Assembly: GCA_963747535.1 (NCBI GenBank) | Contig: CAVVFX010000017.1 | Coordinates: forward strand, 930,001-994,000 | From: CAVVFX01 sp963747535 | GTDB taxonomy: Bacteria > Acidobacteriota > Terriglobia > Bryobacterales > Bryobacteraceae | Reading direction: 5' to 3' | Length of the DNA stretch: 64,000 nucleotides | In this document: positions 47,313 to 56,564 of the stretch, piece by piece | Layout: each line of letters opens with the position of its first letter | How positions within the stretch are numbered: position 1 is the first letter of the stretch | Program-made: the position numbers and the translations under genes | The notes under the pieces: generated by a model | Told to the model about the DNA's origin: nothing | Seen by the model: only the letters and a program-made list of their open reading frames with translations | Databases searched by the model: none

Positions 47313-48682
47313 TGCTTCGGGTTACCTTTGGGTCCCTTGGGGTGGGCCTTTCCGCCTGGCGCAGCCTGGTCTGTCGGGGCTTCTTTGGTTGCCGCGTTTG
47401 CCGGCTGAGCGACCTTTTTCTTTGCGCCGCGTTTGCCCGGCGCGGCCTTAGCCGCCCCACCAATTTCACGAATCCTTACGCGGCTTCCGTTTTGCAGCTT
47501 ATCGGTGCCGTCGGTCACCACGGTGTCGCCATCGGTGAGTCCGCTGGTCACCTGGGTGAAGTTGCCTTCGGTTACGCCCACCTGCACTGGCTGCACCTTT
47601 ACCTTGGCATCATCCCCCACGACATAGACGAACTGACCCTGCGACCCCTGCTGCACGGCCTCTTCCGGGACGATTATCTGGTTGCCCAGCGTCTCGACCA
47701 GCAAACGAATGTTCACGAACTGGTTGGGGAACAAGGCATTGTTGGTGTTTTCGAAGATGGCTTTGAGTTTGGACGTGCCTGTCGTCGGATCGATGGTGTT
47801 ATCGATCGTCGCCAGCTTGCCGGTACCCAGCTTTTCCGTCTTGTCGCGATTGTAAGCATCCACCTCCAGGCTGACGCCTGCCCGGAGTTTCTTCAACACT
47901 TGCGGCAGACTGTCTTCCGGAATGGTGAACAGCGCCGCGATCGGCTGCAGTTGCGTAATGAGCAGCAACCCGGTAGTGTCGGTGGCATGCACGATGTTTC
48001 CGGGGTCGACCAGCCGCAGCCCGATGCGTCCGGTGATCGGCGCGGTGATGTGGGCGTAGACAATTTGCAGTTTGGCATTATCGATGGCGGCCTGATCGGT
48101 CTTGATGTTGCCCTCGTATTGAGCCACCAGGGCAACTTGCGTGTCGAGTTGTTGCTTCGGGATGGAATCTGTCGCCAGCAACGTCTTGTAGCGATCGAGG
48201 TCGACTTTGGCATTCGCCAGCAGGGCCTGGTCCTTCGCCATGTTGCCTTCGGCCTGTTCCAACATCACCTGGTACGGGCGAGGATCGATTTCCGCGATCA
48301 CCTGACCCTCGTTGACCAGGTCGCCTTCGTTCACCGGCACACTCATCAGCTGTCCGTCGACCCGGCTGCGCACCAGCACGGTGTAAAAGGCAGTCACTGA
48401 ACCCAATCCGTCCAGGTAGATGGGGACGTTTCCCCGGTGTGCCTTAGCGACCGCGACCGGCACGTCGCCGGCGGCGCCCTTTCCACCCTTTCCGCCCTTC
48501 TTGCCTCCCCCGGTTCCCGGGGCGGGAGCACTAACGTACATGTAATAGGCCAAAGCTCCAATGGCCAGGGCGACTACCAGCCAAACCCAGCCGGTGTGTT
48601 TCTTCTTCTTGGGGGACAGGCCAGCCGGCGGGATGGGCTTAGTCGCCGGGGTCGTTAACGGGGGATGTGTAGAGGCACTCAT
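47309..48682 (-). CDS. RND efflux periplasmic adaptor (MdtA/HlyD family)
   Basis: A 457-residue membrane fusion protein that joins the RND pump to the NodT channel. After a Pro/Lys-rich cytosolic start there is one membrane anchor (about residues 31-50, WVWLVVALAIGALAYYMYV), then the lipoyl half-motif SRVDGQLMSVPVNEGDLVNE, the hairpin helices (KDQALLANAKVDLDRYKTLL), the second lipoyl half (ITAPITGRIGLRLVDPGN), beta-barrel and membrane-proximal domains (IVPEEAVQQGSQGQFVYVV). The C-terminus is a Lys/Ala/Pro-rich tail. It is the first gene of the five-gene efflux operon. Confidence 0.93.
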   Translation of the reverse strand: MSASTHPPLTTPATKPIPPAGLSPKKKKHTGWVWLVVALAIGALAYYMYVSAPAPGTGGGKKGGKGGKGAAGDVPVAVAKAHRGNVPIYLDGLGSVTAFYTVLVRSRVDGQLMSVPVNEGDLVNEGQVIAEIDPRPYQVMLEQAEGNMAKDQALLANAKVDLDRYKTLLATDSIPKQQLDTQVALVAQYEGNIKTDQAAIDNAKLQIVYAHITAPITGRIGLRLVDPGNIVHATDTTGLLLITQLQPIAALFTIPEDSLPQVLKKLRAGVSLEVDAYNRDKTEKLGTGKLATIDNTIDPTTGTSKLKAIFENTNNALFPNQFVNIRLLVETLGNQIIVPEEAVQQGSQGQFVYVVGDDAKVKVQPVQVGVTEGNFTQVTSGLTDGDTVVTDGTDKLQNGSRVRIREIGGAAKAAPGKRGAKKKVAQPANAATKEAPTDQAAPGGKAHPKGPKGNPKQ

Positions 48683-48969
48683 TATCTATCTGTCAAGATT
48701 CTATAAGGTTACGCGACAAAGCGGAAGCCAAGCTATGGAGTCCATAGGGACAGTGAGATCCTTTCCGCGGTCCTGGAATCCGGCGGTGGGATGTAATGAC
48801 TTGTTAAGAACTCACGAAAGAGAAACGACCAAAATAGCAAAAAGGTTTCTCCACTGCTTGTAATATCTCATTTTACCCGTGAAAGCGAGTACTGGGTAGG
48901 CCAGATTTTGTCGATCCGGGGGCAGGCTGGTTTGGTTACCCACGTTCGAGGCGAAAGCCCGCCTGACGG

Positions 48970-50130
48970 CTACAGAGGGTTGGCCATCGGCAAACGGAGC
49001 GTCTTGGCGGCCGCGCGATCCTCTATGACCAGCATCCCGTTTTCCCAACGCACGTCGTCCACACGTGTCATGCCGGCAGGGGCATGGGCGAAGAAAAGGG
49101 CAAAACGGCTGCTGATTTTGGACTTCGCGGGCAGCCATCGATACAGTAGCGTGCCCCAAAGGTTATTCTGATCGATCACGGTCCTGCGAGGGAGATCGAA
49201 GGGCTGGGTGGATAACTCCAACCCGCGCGCCAGTTTCCCGGAGGGCGGATAGTTTTCCCAATTCTGCAGCCACGGGTACTCCTGCGGCTTGAAAACCCAA
49301 CCGACAATCAGTTGGTCCTTAGGGTTGATTGCGGTCGCAAAGGCCAGTTTGCGTTGGGGATCGATCAACGACGCGGTGTGATCCCCTGAATCCGGGTGCT
49401 CCGGCGCGGCTCGCAGACCAACGAGTTTTCCGCCGGCCGCCGGTGCGTTCGGCCAGGTGAACTCAACGTCCGAAGGGAGCCGGTAAGGAAGCCCGCCCCC
49501 GGCATCATGCGGCCGTGTCTTGGAACGTACCGCCGGGAAATCGACCACCGTCACGCCGGGCGCGAGGAACGGGGAGCCGATCGTGCAATGCTCGGCCCAG
49601 CAGACCGGCCGGTCAAAGCCGAGCTGGCTTTCGAGGGTGGTTTCGTAGATCACCACGTTCTCGCCGGGAGCCAGGGTCATGGTGCGCGTGATGTTTTCCT
49701 GCGTATGGGGAAGTTGAGCGGTCATGACCAGCTGCCCGTTCTGCAGCCGGCTTTCCCATTCGGCGAGGTGCGCCTCGCCGTGCCCGGGAAGTCCGGCGGC
49801 CTTTTCCTCCGGGGAGACCCCACCGAATCCGTCCACGCACAAGAACTGGCCCGTGCCGGAACTGAAATTGCTCCGGCCGCCTGCTTCGCGCGCCATCCGA
49901 GCCGGCTCCCACAGGGGATTGAGCTTGGCCGGATCGTCGCGCAAAGTAACGCTGGCAACCGATGCTCCCTGTTTCAGGACCAGCAACTGCAGCCTGTCGT
50001 TGCCCAACGCGATCGCCGGATGTCCCTCGAAAGTCGCGTCTTGCGCCCACCCCGGACAAGCCCACAACTGGACAAATAGTAGAGTCAGAACCGCCATCTT
50101 CGCCGGTATGTCAGATGAGTGTAGCCGCAT
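48970..50130 (-). CDS. Secreted galactose-mutarotase-like protein
   Basis: About 386 residues with a signal peptide (hydrophobic MAVLTLLFVQLWACPGWAQ). The mature part opens with IALGNDRLQLLVLKQGASVASVTLRDD, the pattern of the beta-sandwich shared by aldose-1-epimerases and related carbohydrate-binding enzymes, and contains GLPGHGEAHLAEWE with a mutarotase-like GHGE and a later AEHCTIGSPFL. Active-site assignment is uncertain. The open frame extends far upstream but overlaps the divergent ABC gene; I use the ATG at 50130, with 50097 as an alternative. Only 22 bases separate this start from that of the divergent ABC gene, so the promoters must overlap the coding starts. Confidence 0.7.
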   Translation of the reverse strand: MRLHSSDIPAKMAVLTLLFVQLWACPGWAQDATFEGHPAIALGNDRLQLLVLKQGASVASVTLRDDPAKLNPLWEPARMAREAGGRSNFSSGTGQFLCVDGFGGVSPEEKAAGLPGHGEAHLAEWESRLQNGQLVMTAQLPHTQENITRTMTLAPGENVVIYETTLESQLGFDRPVCWAEHCTIGSPFLAPGVTVVDFPAVRSKTRPHDAGGGLPYRLPSDVEFTWPNAPAAGGKLVGLRAAPEHPDSGDHTASLIDPQRKLAFATAINPKDQLIVGWVFKPQEYPWLQNWENYPPSGKLARGLELSTQPFDLPRRTVIDQNNLWGTLLYRWLPAKSKISSRFALFFAHAPAGMTRVDDVRWENGMLVIEDRAAAKTLRLPMANPL

Positions 50131-50152
50131 TCCGTTTATCATAAGGGTTCCC

Positions 50153-50950
50153 ATGGATGAAAGGTTACCGGCAAATCTCGAGGCGGATCCAATCACAACC
50201 GCGAGTCCGGCGATCGCGGTCACTGATTTGCGGAAAGTGTACGGCGGAAAGGCCGCGGTGGATGGACTAACTCTCACGGTTCCGCGGGGATGCTTCTTTG
50301 GATTCCTGGGACCGAACGGAGCCGGGAAATCGACCACTATCCGCATGCTGATCGGCTTGGCGGCTCCGACGTCCGGCAGTATTGAGCTTCTGGGACTCCG
50401 CATGCCGGAGCAGGAGCTCGAAATCAAGAAGCGCATCGGACTGGTACCGGACGAAAACCTGCTCTTCGATCGCCTGACGGGCCGCGAGTTTCTGGAATTC
50501 GTGGGACGCATGTACGGGCTGGAGCGGCGTCTCGCGATTCAGCGGGCGGATGAATTGCTCGACCTGTTCCTGCTTTCGGCCGAACGCAGGAAACTGATCG
50601 CCGAATACTCGAAAGGCATGCGCAAGCGCGTGGCCATGGCTGCATCTTTAATCCACCGTCCGGAGTTGTTTCTCATGGATGAGCCGTTCGAGGGCGTCGA
50701 CGCGGTGGGTGCCCGGTTGATGAAGGATATCCTGCTTGACCAGGTGCGGCAGGGGGCAACCATTTTCCTGACTTCGCACGTGCTCGAAGTGATCGAACGT
50801 CTGTGCGACCGCGTGGCGATCATCAACCAGGGACGCATCGTGATGGAAGGGGTGACGCGAGAACTGAGGCAGGGCGCAGAGTCGCTGGAAGATGTGTTCG
50901 TCCGGGTAGTCGGCGTGGAACGGGAGTTCGAAAAACTGGAATGGCTATAA
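50153..50950 (+). CDS. ABC transporter ATP-binding protein
   Basis: A 265-residue ATPase subunit, probably of a drug-, lipid- or peptide-exporting ABC-2-like system. Walker A GPNGAGKST is at 53-61, the signature motif YSKGMRKRVAMAASL near 159, Walker B LFLMDEPFEGVD near 179, and the switch histidine in TSHVLE near 210. The ATG at 50153 is the natural start; a longer frame upstream is antisense to the mutarotase-like gene. The stop overlaps the M61 peptidase start by ten bases. The matching permease is one gene further on (53078), so a peptidase gene lies inside the transporter operon. Confidence 0.92.
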   Translation: MDERLPANLEADPITTASPAIAVTDLRKVYGGKAAVDGLTLTVPRGCFFGFLGPNGAGKSTTIRMLIGLAAPTSGSIELLGLRMPEQELEIKKRIGLVPDENLLFDRLTGREFLEFVGRMYGLERRLAIQRADELLDLFLLSAERRKLIAEYSKGMRKRVAMAASLIHRPELFLMDEPFEGVDAVGARLMKDILLDQVRQGATIFLTSHVLEVIERLCDRVAIINQGRIVMEGVTRELRQGAESLEDVFVRVVGVEREFEKLEWL

Positions 50951-52821
50951 AAAAACTGATACTTTCCATTGCGCTGGCGTCCAACACAATTTTCGCGACG
51001 CTGCTTGCCCAAACACCGGCGCCCACCAAAATCTCAGTCGATGCTACGGACGCGACCAGACGTCTGTACCACGTGAAAATGACGATGCCGGTGAAGCCGG
51101 GACCGCTTACGCTGCTCTATCCTCAGTGGATCCCGGGCGAACATGGGCCGACCGGTCCGGTCACGGATCTCGTCAACATCCGGATGGCGGCGGACGGCAA
51201 GACCATCCCGTGGCGCCGGGATCTCAAGGACATGTATGGCTTTCACGTCACCATTCCGGAAGGCGTGACCTCCCTCGACGTCGCCCTCGAGTACATCGCA
51301 GCTAACGAGAATTCCGGATTCTCCTCCGGCGGATCGACTACCGATAAGCTTGCGGTCCTCAGTTGGAATCAGATGGTGCTCTACCCGCAAGGCACGGCGT
51401 CGGATGAGATCAACTATCAGGCGGATCTCAAAGTCCCCGCGGGCTGGCGTTTCGGCACAGCTCTGCCGATCGATAGCGAGACCGGCCAGGATATCCAGTT
51501 CAAGGCCAGTTCCCTGACGACCCTGATCGATTCGCCGGTGTTGATGGGCAAGTATTTCAAGACTATCGATCTCAGTCCCGGTAGCAAGCCGCCGCATTAC
51601 CTGCATATCGCGGCCGACAGCGAGCATGCTACCGAAATCAGCTCCGATGAGATTACCCATTACCAGAGCCTGGTGAAGGAGACGGGGGCGCTATTCGGAG
51701 CGCGCCACTATCGCGACTATCATTTCCTGCTCACGCTCAGCGATCACGTCTCCCACTTCGGTCTGGAGCACCATGAGTCGAGCGACGATCGTACCCAGGA
51801 ACGGGCTCTCGTCGACGACAGCCTGCGCCGCGCCGATGCCGACCTGCTTTCCCATGAGATGACTCATTCCTGGAACGGCAAATACCGGCGCCCGGCGGGC
51901 CTTGCTACAGCCGATTACTCCGAACCCATGAAAGGCAACCTGCTCTGGGTCTACGAGGGACTCACGCAGTATTACGGCGAGGTTCTGACGCCGCGTAGCG
52001 GCCTGCTCACCGCCGATGAATTTCGCGAGGAACTGGCTCGCGAAGCGGCTATGCTGGAGAACCGTTCCGGTCGCACGTGGCGCCCATTGCAGGACACCGC
52101 CGACGCCGCGCAAATACTCTATGACGCGGGGAAAGACTACACCGACCTGCGGCGCAGCACCGATTATTACGAAGAGGGCACGCTGATCTGGCTCGAAGCC
52201 GACGTCACCATCCGGAAGCTGAGTCACGGAGCGAAGTCGCTCGACGATTTCGTCAAAGCCTTCGAAGGACCACCCTCCAGCGGCCCGATGATGAAGCCTT
52301 ACACCTTCGAAGATGTGGTGCAGGCGATGAATGCGGTTCAACCCTACGATTGGGCGGGTTTCTTCCGCGAGCGTCTGGAGTCGACGGCGCCGGGTGCGCC
52401 TCTTGGCGGTATTTTGAAAAGCGGCTGGAAGCTGGTTTACACCGATCAACCTTCGGAGATCTGGCGGGACCACGAATTTTACGACAGGATAGCCGATTTG
52501 AGCTATTCGATCGGCCTGACCGTCAAGGACGATGGCGACATCGACGACGTAAAGATGAACTCCCCCGCGCAGAAGGCCGGCATCGCACCCGCGACAAGAA
52601 TCGTGGCCGTCAACGGACGCAAGTTCAGTTCGCAACTACTGCGCGAAGCCGTGCAGGAAGCTGTCAAATCCACGGAACCCATCGAGATCATGGTGGAAGA
52701 TGGCGAGTTTTATAAGACCTTCCGGGTCGATTATCATGGCGGGGAGAAATATCCCAGCCTGGTGCGCGACGAATCCCTGCCCGATCTGCTGAGCGCCATC
52801 ACCGCGCCGCACGCCAAATGA
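50941..52821 (+). CDS. M61 family glycyl-type aminopeptidase with PDZ domain
   Basis: A 626-residue exported metallopeptidase that trims N-terminal glycine (and similar) residues in the periplasm. Signal peptide 1-23, then the M61 N-terminal beta domain (MTMPVKPGPLTLLYPQWIPG), the catalytic M61 domain with the zinc motif H305-E-M-T-H309 in LLSHEMTHSWNGKYRRP and a third-ligand glutamate candidate in LLWVYEGLTQYYGEVL, and a C-terminal PDZ domain (about 520-590, NSPAQKAGIAPATRIVAVNG). The ATG is inside the end of the ABC ATPase gene, so it is translationally coupled to it. The protease may act on the transporter cargo or on imported peptides (inference). Confidence 0.93.
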   Translation: MAIKKLILSIALASNTIFATLLAQTPAPTKISVDATDATRRLYHVKMTMPVKPGPLTLLYPQWIPGEHGPTGPVTDLVNIRMAADGKTIPWRRDLKDMYGFHVTIPEGVTSLDVALEYIAANENSGFSSGGSTTDKLAVLSWNQMVLYPQGTASDEINYQADLKVPAGWRFGTALPIDSETGQDIQFKASSLTTLIDSPVLMGKYFKTIDLSPGSKPPHYLHIAADSEHATEISSDEITHYQSLVKETGALFGARHYRDYHFLLTLSDHVSHFGLEHHESSDDRTQERALVDDSLRRADADLLSHEMTHSWNGKYRRPAGLATADYSEPMKGNLLWVYEGLTQYYGEVLTPRSGLLTADEFREELAREAAMLENRSGRTWRPLQDTADAAQILYDAGKDYTDLRRSTDYYEEGTLIWLEADVTIRKLSHGAKSLDDFVKAFEGPPSSGPMMKPYTFEDVVQAMNAVQPYDWAGFFRERLESTAPGAPLGGILKSGWKLVYTDQPSEIWRDHEFYDRIADLSYSIGLTVKDDGDIDDVKMNSPAQKAGIAPATRIVAVNGRKFSSQLLREAVQEAVKSTEPIEIMVEDGEFYKTFRVDYHGGEKYPSLVRDESLPDLLSAITAPHAK

Positions 52822-52849
52822 CGCCGCATCGATTTGGGAGCGCGGCAGG

Positions 52850-52938
52850 TGAGCGGCCGAGGCAGGCGAAACCGCCTGCCCCACCAACGCTGACATTGGA
52901 CTTGCAAAGGTGGCGCGGGCGGTGTCGCCTGCGCCGGT
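52850..52938. repeat. Dispersed repeat R2, copy 2
   Basis: GGCAGGCGAAACCGCCTGCC at 52861-52880 followed by CCCACCAACGC, GGACTTGCAAAGGTGGCGC and GGCGGTGTCGCCTGCG closely matches 27678-27769. It begins 28 bases after the M61 stop codon. Confidence 0.8.
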
Positions 52939-52988
52939 CGGATTTTGCAAGTACCTCTGAAGTCTGTACTATTGGCCGGCGCCATAGC

Positions 52989-53040
52989 GGCTGCACAGCC
53001 GGGACAGACCACAAAAAACGATGGTCTACCCTACGGTTTG
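52989..53040. repeat. Dispersed hairpin repeat R3, copy A
   Basis: GGCTGCACAGCCGGGACAGA followed by CCACAAAAAACGATGGTCTA and CCCTACGG. It pairs as AGACCA...TGGTCT with a loop of about ten bases. The same unit occurs at 57839-57893 (reverse) and 62776-62836. It directly precedes the ABC permease gene. Confidence 0.72.
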
Positions 53041-53077
53041 CGGCAAAGGCGCGCTGTGTTACTACGGAAGGCGGGGG

Positions 53078-54697
53078 ATGATCCGAGCCATTCTCCGAGC
53101 CCAGTGGCTCAGCATGCGCACCCTGCGCGTCGGGACCAGAATCCGGGGTGCGATCTTTTCCGCCATCACCGGGCTGATGTTCTACGGATTCTGGGCGATC
53201 CTCGGCGTCTTCGCCGATGCCTTCTTCGCCAATCCGGACAACGTGGAGTTATTCCGGTTGGCCCTTCCGATGTCCCTGCTGGTGGTCATGTTGTACTGGC
53301 AGATCGCGCCGGTGGTGTCGGCCAGCCTCGGCGCATCGCTCGATCTGAAGAAGCTGATTGTGTATCCCATCCCGCGGGAACGGCTGTTTGCGGTGGAGAT
53401 CCTGTTGCGCATCACCACGTGCATGGAAATGCTGCTGGTCATGACCGGCATTTTCTCGGGCCTGGCACGTAACCCGGCGACCGGTGGTTGGGCCGCCGCG
53501 CCTCGACTCGTCGCCGGCGCTCTCGAGTTTATCGCGCTCAATCTGCTGCTCTCGGCGGGCATGCGGAATTTGCTGGAGAGACTGCTGTTGCGGCGGAGAT
53601 TGCGCGAAGTGCTGATGCTGGTGGTGGTGTTTGTGGGCGTCACGCCGCAGCTCCTGATCGCCTTCAGGGTTACCAACGAGAACGTGACCAACAGCCTTCC
53701 CGTGGCCGTATTCTGGCCATGGGGCGCGGCGGGACAGCTTCTGCTGAACATCCATTCATGGCGGTCAATCGCCCTCCTGCTGGGCTACCTGGCACTGGCC
53801 TACGGATTCAGCCGCCGTCAGTTCGAAAAGAGCATTCGCGCAGATGCGGGTCCCGGTACGGCAGATCGCGCCGACGCCGTCGGACCAACCGGGTTGTCCT
53901 GGTCCGACCAACTTGTCCGGTTACCCTCGCGCGTTTTCAAGGATCCTTTGGGCGCGGCCATCGAAAAGGAACTGCGCACGCTGGTCCGCGCGCCACGGTT
54001 CCGGCTGGTGTACATCATGGGATTCTCCTTCGGCCTGGCGGTGTGGCTGCCGATGGCACTGCGCCGCGCTCCCGGCCATGAGTCAGTCACCCGCACCCAC
54101 TTCCTGACCTACGTCAGCGTGTACGCCCTGGTCCTTCTAGGACAGGTCACCTTCTGGAACGCGTTCGGCTTCGACCGGACTGCCACGCAGGCCTGGTACG
54201 CGCTGCCCATCCCGTTCGCGCGAGTTTTCCAGGCGAAGAACGTCACCGCGCTGATCATCGTGATGACGGAACTGTTCCTGGTAGTTGGAATTGCGTTGGC
54301 TTTGCCTGTCCCCCATCCTCCCGCACGGATCGCCGAAGCGCTGGCGGTGACCCTGATCTCCGCGATCTACCTGATCGGTTTCGGAAACCTGATCTCGGTG
54401 CGCCTGCCGCGCGCCATGGATCCTGAGAAAGTGACGCAAGGCGGATCGGCCCGCAGCATGAATGCCCTGGCGTTCTTCCTCTTCCCGGTGGCGCTGACGC
54501 CCATCGGCGTCGCCTATTGGGGCCGCTACGTCTTCTCAAGCGAAATCGTTTTCTTCGCTCTCCTGGGACTGGCAGCTGCCGTGGGAGTGGTGTTCTATTG
54601 GGTCGCGCTGGATTCAGCCGTGAAGACCGCCCTGCAACGAAAAGAATCCATACTGGATGAACTGGGCCGCAGCGACGGTCCGCTGTCGACGTCGTGA
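53078..54697 (+). CDS. ABC transporter permease
   Basis: A 539-residue integral membrane protein with about twelve hydrophobic helices (for example IFSAITGLMFYGFWAILGVF, LLVVMLYWQIAPVVSASLG, LMLVVVFVGVTPQLLIAF, VSVYALVLLGQVTFWNAFGF), fitting a permease that works with the ATPase at 50153. Longer open frames begin at 53021, but those codons lie in repeat R3; the ATG at 53078 has a purine-rich GGAAGGCGGGGG immediately ahead and starts the natural MIRAILRAQWLSMRTLR helix. It is separated from the M61 gene by 256 bases of repeat DNA, so its expression may be partly uncoupled from the ATPase. Confidence 0.85.
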   Translation: MIRAILRAQWLSMRTLRVGTRIRGAIFSAITGLMFYGFWAILGVFADAFFANPDNVELFRLALPMSLLVVMLYWQIAPVVSASLGASLDLKKLIVYPIPRERLFAVEILLRITTCMEMLLVMTGIFSGLARNPATGGWAAAPRLVAGALEFIALNLLLSAGMRNLLERLLLRRRLREVLMLVVVFVGVTPQLLIAFRVTNENVTNSLPVAVFWPWGAAGQLLLNIHSWRSIALLLGYLALAYGFSRRQFEKSIRADAGPGTADRADAVGPTGLSWSDQLVRLPSRVFKDPLGAAIEKELRTLVRAPRFRLVYIMGFSFGLAVWLPMALRRAPGHESVTRTHFLTYVSVYALVLLGQVTFWNAFGFDRTATQAWYALPIPFARVFQAKNVTALIIVMTELFLVVGIALALPVPHPPARIAEALAVTLISAIYLIGFGNLISVRLPRAMDPEKVTQGGSARSMNALAFFLFPVALTPIGVAYWGRYVFSSEIVFFALLGLAAAVGVVFYWVALDSAVKTALQRKESILDELGRSDGPLSTS

Positions 54698-55012
54698 GCG
54701 GATTGTAAGGACGCAAAAGAGAAATGGCAAGGGCCGCAGGGATGAACACTGATGAACGCCGATAAGTCCAAGGTTTGAGGTGACTGGCCATCCTTCCCGC
54801 ACCGGAGGGGGCCTTTGCGCAGGTCTGTGCACGATTTTTGATTTTGCACAATTCCGAACGGGAATGATGTTGTCGGGCATTGCGCTTCTCCCTGATTTGA
54901 TGATAGAAATCGCAAGGACGGGTAACGTGACCGGAACTCTCGAAATACTCAAGGCGACCGGGGGGTCGCTTGCGGACGCGGGCGTCCGCCCCACATATTG
55001 AAAGGACCATCC
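54698..55012. other. Intergenic region with a GC-rich hairpin
   Basis: A 315-base gap before the tannase gene. A perfect hairpin GCGGACGC GG GCGTCCGC lies at 54972-54989, shortly before the tannase start. A 73-codon open frame at 54780-55001 shows no family pattern and ends inside the hairpin, so I do not call it a gene. Confidence 0.55.
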
Positions 55013-56503
55013 ATGAAACTCCTCTGGCTAAACCTGTTGTGCTTCCCGGCCCTGCTTGCCACCGGACCTGCCACCAAATGCGACGCCCTCGCCGCTAAAT
55101 CCTTCGGCGATCAAGTCAAGATCAATTCGGCCACGCTGGTGGCCGCGAAGTCCGACCTCCCGGAACATTGCGACGTCCGCGGCATCATCTGGCCTGAGGC
55201 CGGATTCGCCATCAAACTCCCGACTACGTGGAACAACCGCTTTGAAATGGTGGGCAACGGAGGAACTGCGGGCACCATCAGCATGGGCGCGGTGGATAGT
55301 GCGCTGCGCAGAGGCTTCGCCGCGGCATCAACCGATACCGGCCACGACGCCAGGAAGGAAGTGCTCGCCACCTTTGCCTACGTGACGGCCGACAATCCCA
55401 ATGGCCACCGGAAGTTTCTCGACTTCGCCTACCTCGCGGTGCACGAGACTGCCGTACTCTCCAAGCAGGTGATCCAAAGCTATTATGGCGCTGAACCACG
55501 CTATTCCTACTGGGTGGGGTGCTCCACCGGCGGACGCCAGGGACTGCAGGAAGCACAGCGCTATCCCGACGACTTCGACGGCCTGGTGGTCGGCGCTCCG
55601 GGCCTTTACAACACCGGTAACTCCATGCGCCGCATCTGGATCGGGCAGTCGCAAGTGGGCGCGGGCGTGATCCCGGCGCAAAAGCTCCCGCTTCTGACGA
55701 AGGCGATCTACGACAAGTGCGACGCGCTCGACGGACTGAAGGACGGCCTCATCGACGATCCGCGCCGCTGCAAGTTCGATCCGGCGCGCGATGTGCCGAA
55801 GTGCTCTGATGCAGATGGCCCCGACTGCTTCACAGCGCCGCAGATCGCTGCTCTCGGCAAGATCTACGGCGGCCCGCATGACTCCAAGGGCAAACAACTC
55901 TTCCCCGGAGAAGAGGTTGGCAGCGAGCCGATGTGGCCGGACAACTTCATCGCTCCCGACAAGACGGTGCTGCCCCGCGCCGAGAGCCAGATGAAGTTCG
56001 AGATGCTCGATCCGGCGCCAGGCGCGTCCTGGAGTTACACCATGTTCAACTTCGATACCGACCCTCCGCGGCTCGCCAAGACCGGCGCGGAGTTGAATGC
56101 GCGCAATCCCGATCTCGCCCCATTGAAGAAGCGCGGCGGCAAAATCGTGCAGTATTCCGGCTGGGCAGACCAGCAGGTGAACCCGCTTCCCGGCATCGAG
56201 TACTACGAGACAGTCAGCAAACGTATGGGCGCAGCGGCCACGCGCGACTTCTATCGCCTGTTCATGGTCCCCGGAATGTTCCACTGCAACGGCGGACCCG
56301 GCTGCAACACCGTCGACTGGCTGGCGGCTGTGATGGAGTGGGTAGAGAAAGGCAACGCTCCGGCGCAGTTGGTCGGCGCGCACGTGGAGCACGGCAATAC
56401 GACCCGCACGCGCCCCCTATGCCCGTATCCGCAAGTGGCGCGCTACAAAGGCACCGGCAGTATCGATGAAGCCGCTAATTTCGCTTGCGTAGCCGTGAAC
56501 TAG
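55013..56503 (+). CDS. Tannase/feruloyl esterase family protein
   Basis: A 496-residue exported esterase likely to release phenolic acids (ferulic or gallic) from plant polymers. Signal peptide 1-23, then the alpha/beta-hydrolase with the nucleophile Ser171 in WVGCSTGGRQGL and the cysteine next to it, an Asp-containing strand (IVQYSGWADQQVNPLP) and the catalytic His424 followed by Cys in MFHCNGGPGCNTVDW; the Cys-Ser/His-Cys pair is the disulfide-linked CS-D-HC arrangement of this family. The ATG at 55013 follows AAAGGA. It is on the same strand as the ABC operon but 315 bases away, so it is probably a separate unit. An insertion sequence begins 28 bases after its stop. Confidence 0.93.
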   Translation: MKLLWLNLLCFPALLATGPATKCDALAAKSFGDQVKINSATLVAAKSDLPEHCDVRGIIWPEAGFAIKLPTTWNNRFEMVGNGGTAGTISMGAVDSALRRGFAAASTDTGHDARKEVLATFAYVTADNPNGHRKFLDFAYLAVHETAVLSKQVIQSYYGAEPRYSYWVGCSTGGRQGLQEAQRYPDDFDGLVVGAPGLYNTGNSMRRIWIGQSQVGAGVIPAQKLPLLTKAIYDKCDALDGLKDGLIDDPRRCKFDPARDVPKCSDADGPDCFTAPQIAALGKIYGGPHDSKGKQLFPGEEVGSEPMWPDNFIAPDKTVLPRAESQMKFEMLDPAPGASWSYTMFNFDTDPPRLAKTGAELNARNPDLAPLKKRGGKIVQYSGWADQQVNPLPGIEYYETVSKRMGAAATRDFYRLFMVPGMFHCNGGPGCNTVDWLAAVMEWVEKGNAPAQLVGAHVEHGNTTRTRPLCPYPQVARYKGTGSIDEAANFACVAVN

Positions 56504-56531
56504 TGTCATGAGTTGCAAATTTGTTTAATAA

Positions 56532-56557
56532 GGCCTCGTAAATAAATAAGCTTTACA
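56532..56557. repeat. Left terminal inverted repeat of the ISAzo13-like element
   Basis: GGCCTCGTAAATAAATAA followed by GCTTTACA. It matches 57796-57821 in reverse complement at 25 of 26 positions. Confidence 0.85.
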
Positions 56558-56564
56558 ACTAACG

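Noticed and set aside
48970..50511. Full 513-codon reading of the mutarotase-like gene
   Set aside because: The first 120 or so codons are antisense to the ABC ATPase Walker A region; the signal peptide shows that the real start is near 50130.
53021..53077. Upstream start for the ABC permease
   Set aside because: The codons lie in or next to repeat R3 and encode no helix; the ATG at 53078 has a better ribosome binding site.
54780..55001. 73-codon open frame before the tannase gene
   Set aside because: It ends inside a GC-rich hairpin and has no recognisable protein pattern.
55328..56392. 354-codon open frame antisense to the tannase
   Set aside because: The sense frame has Ser171, His424 and the flanking cysteines; the antisense frame is a codon-bias artefact.
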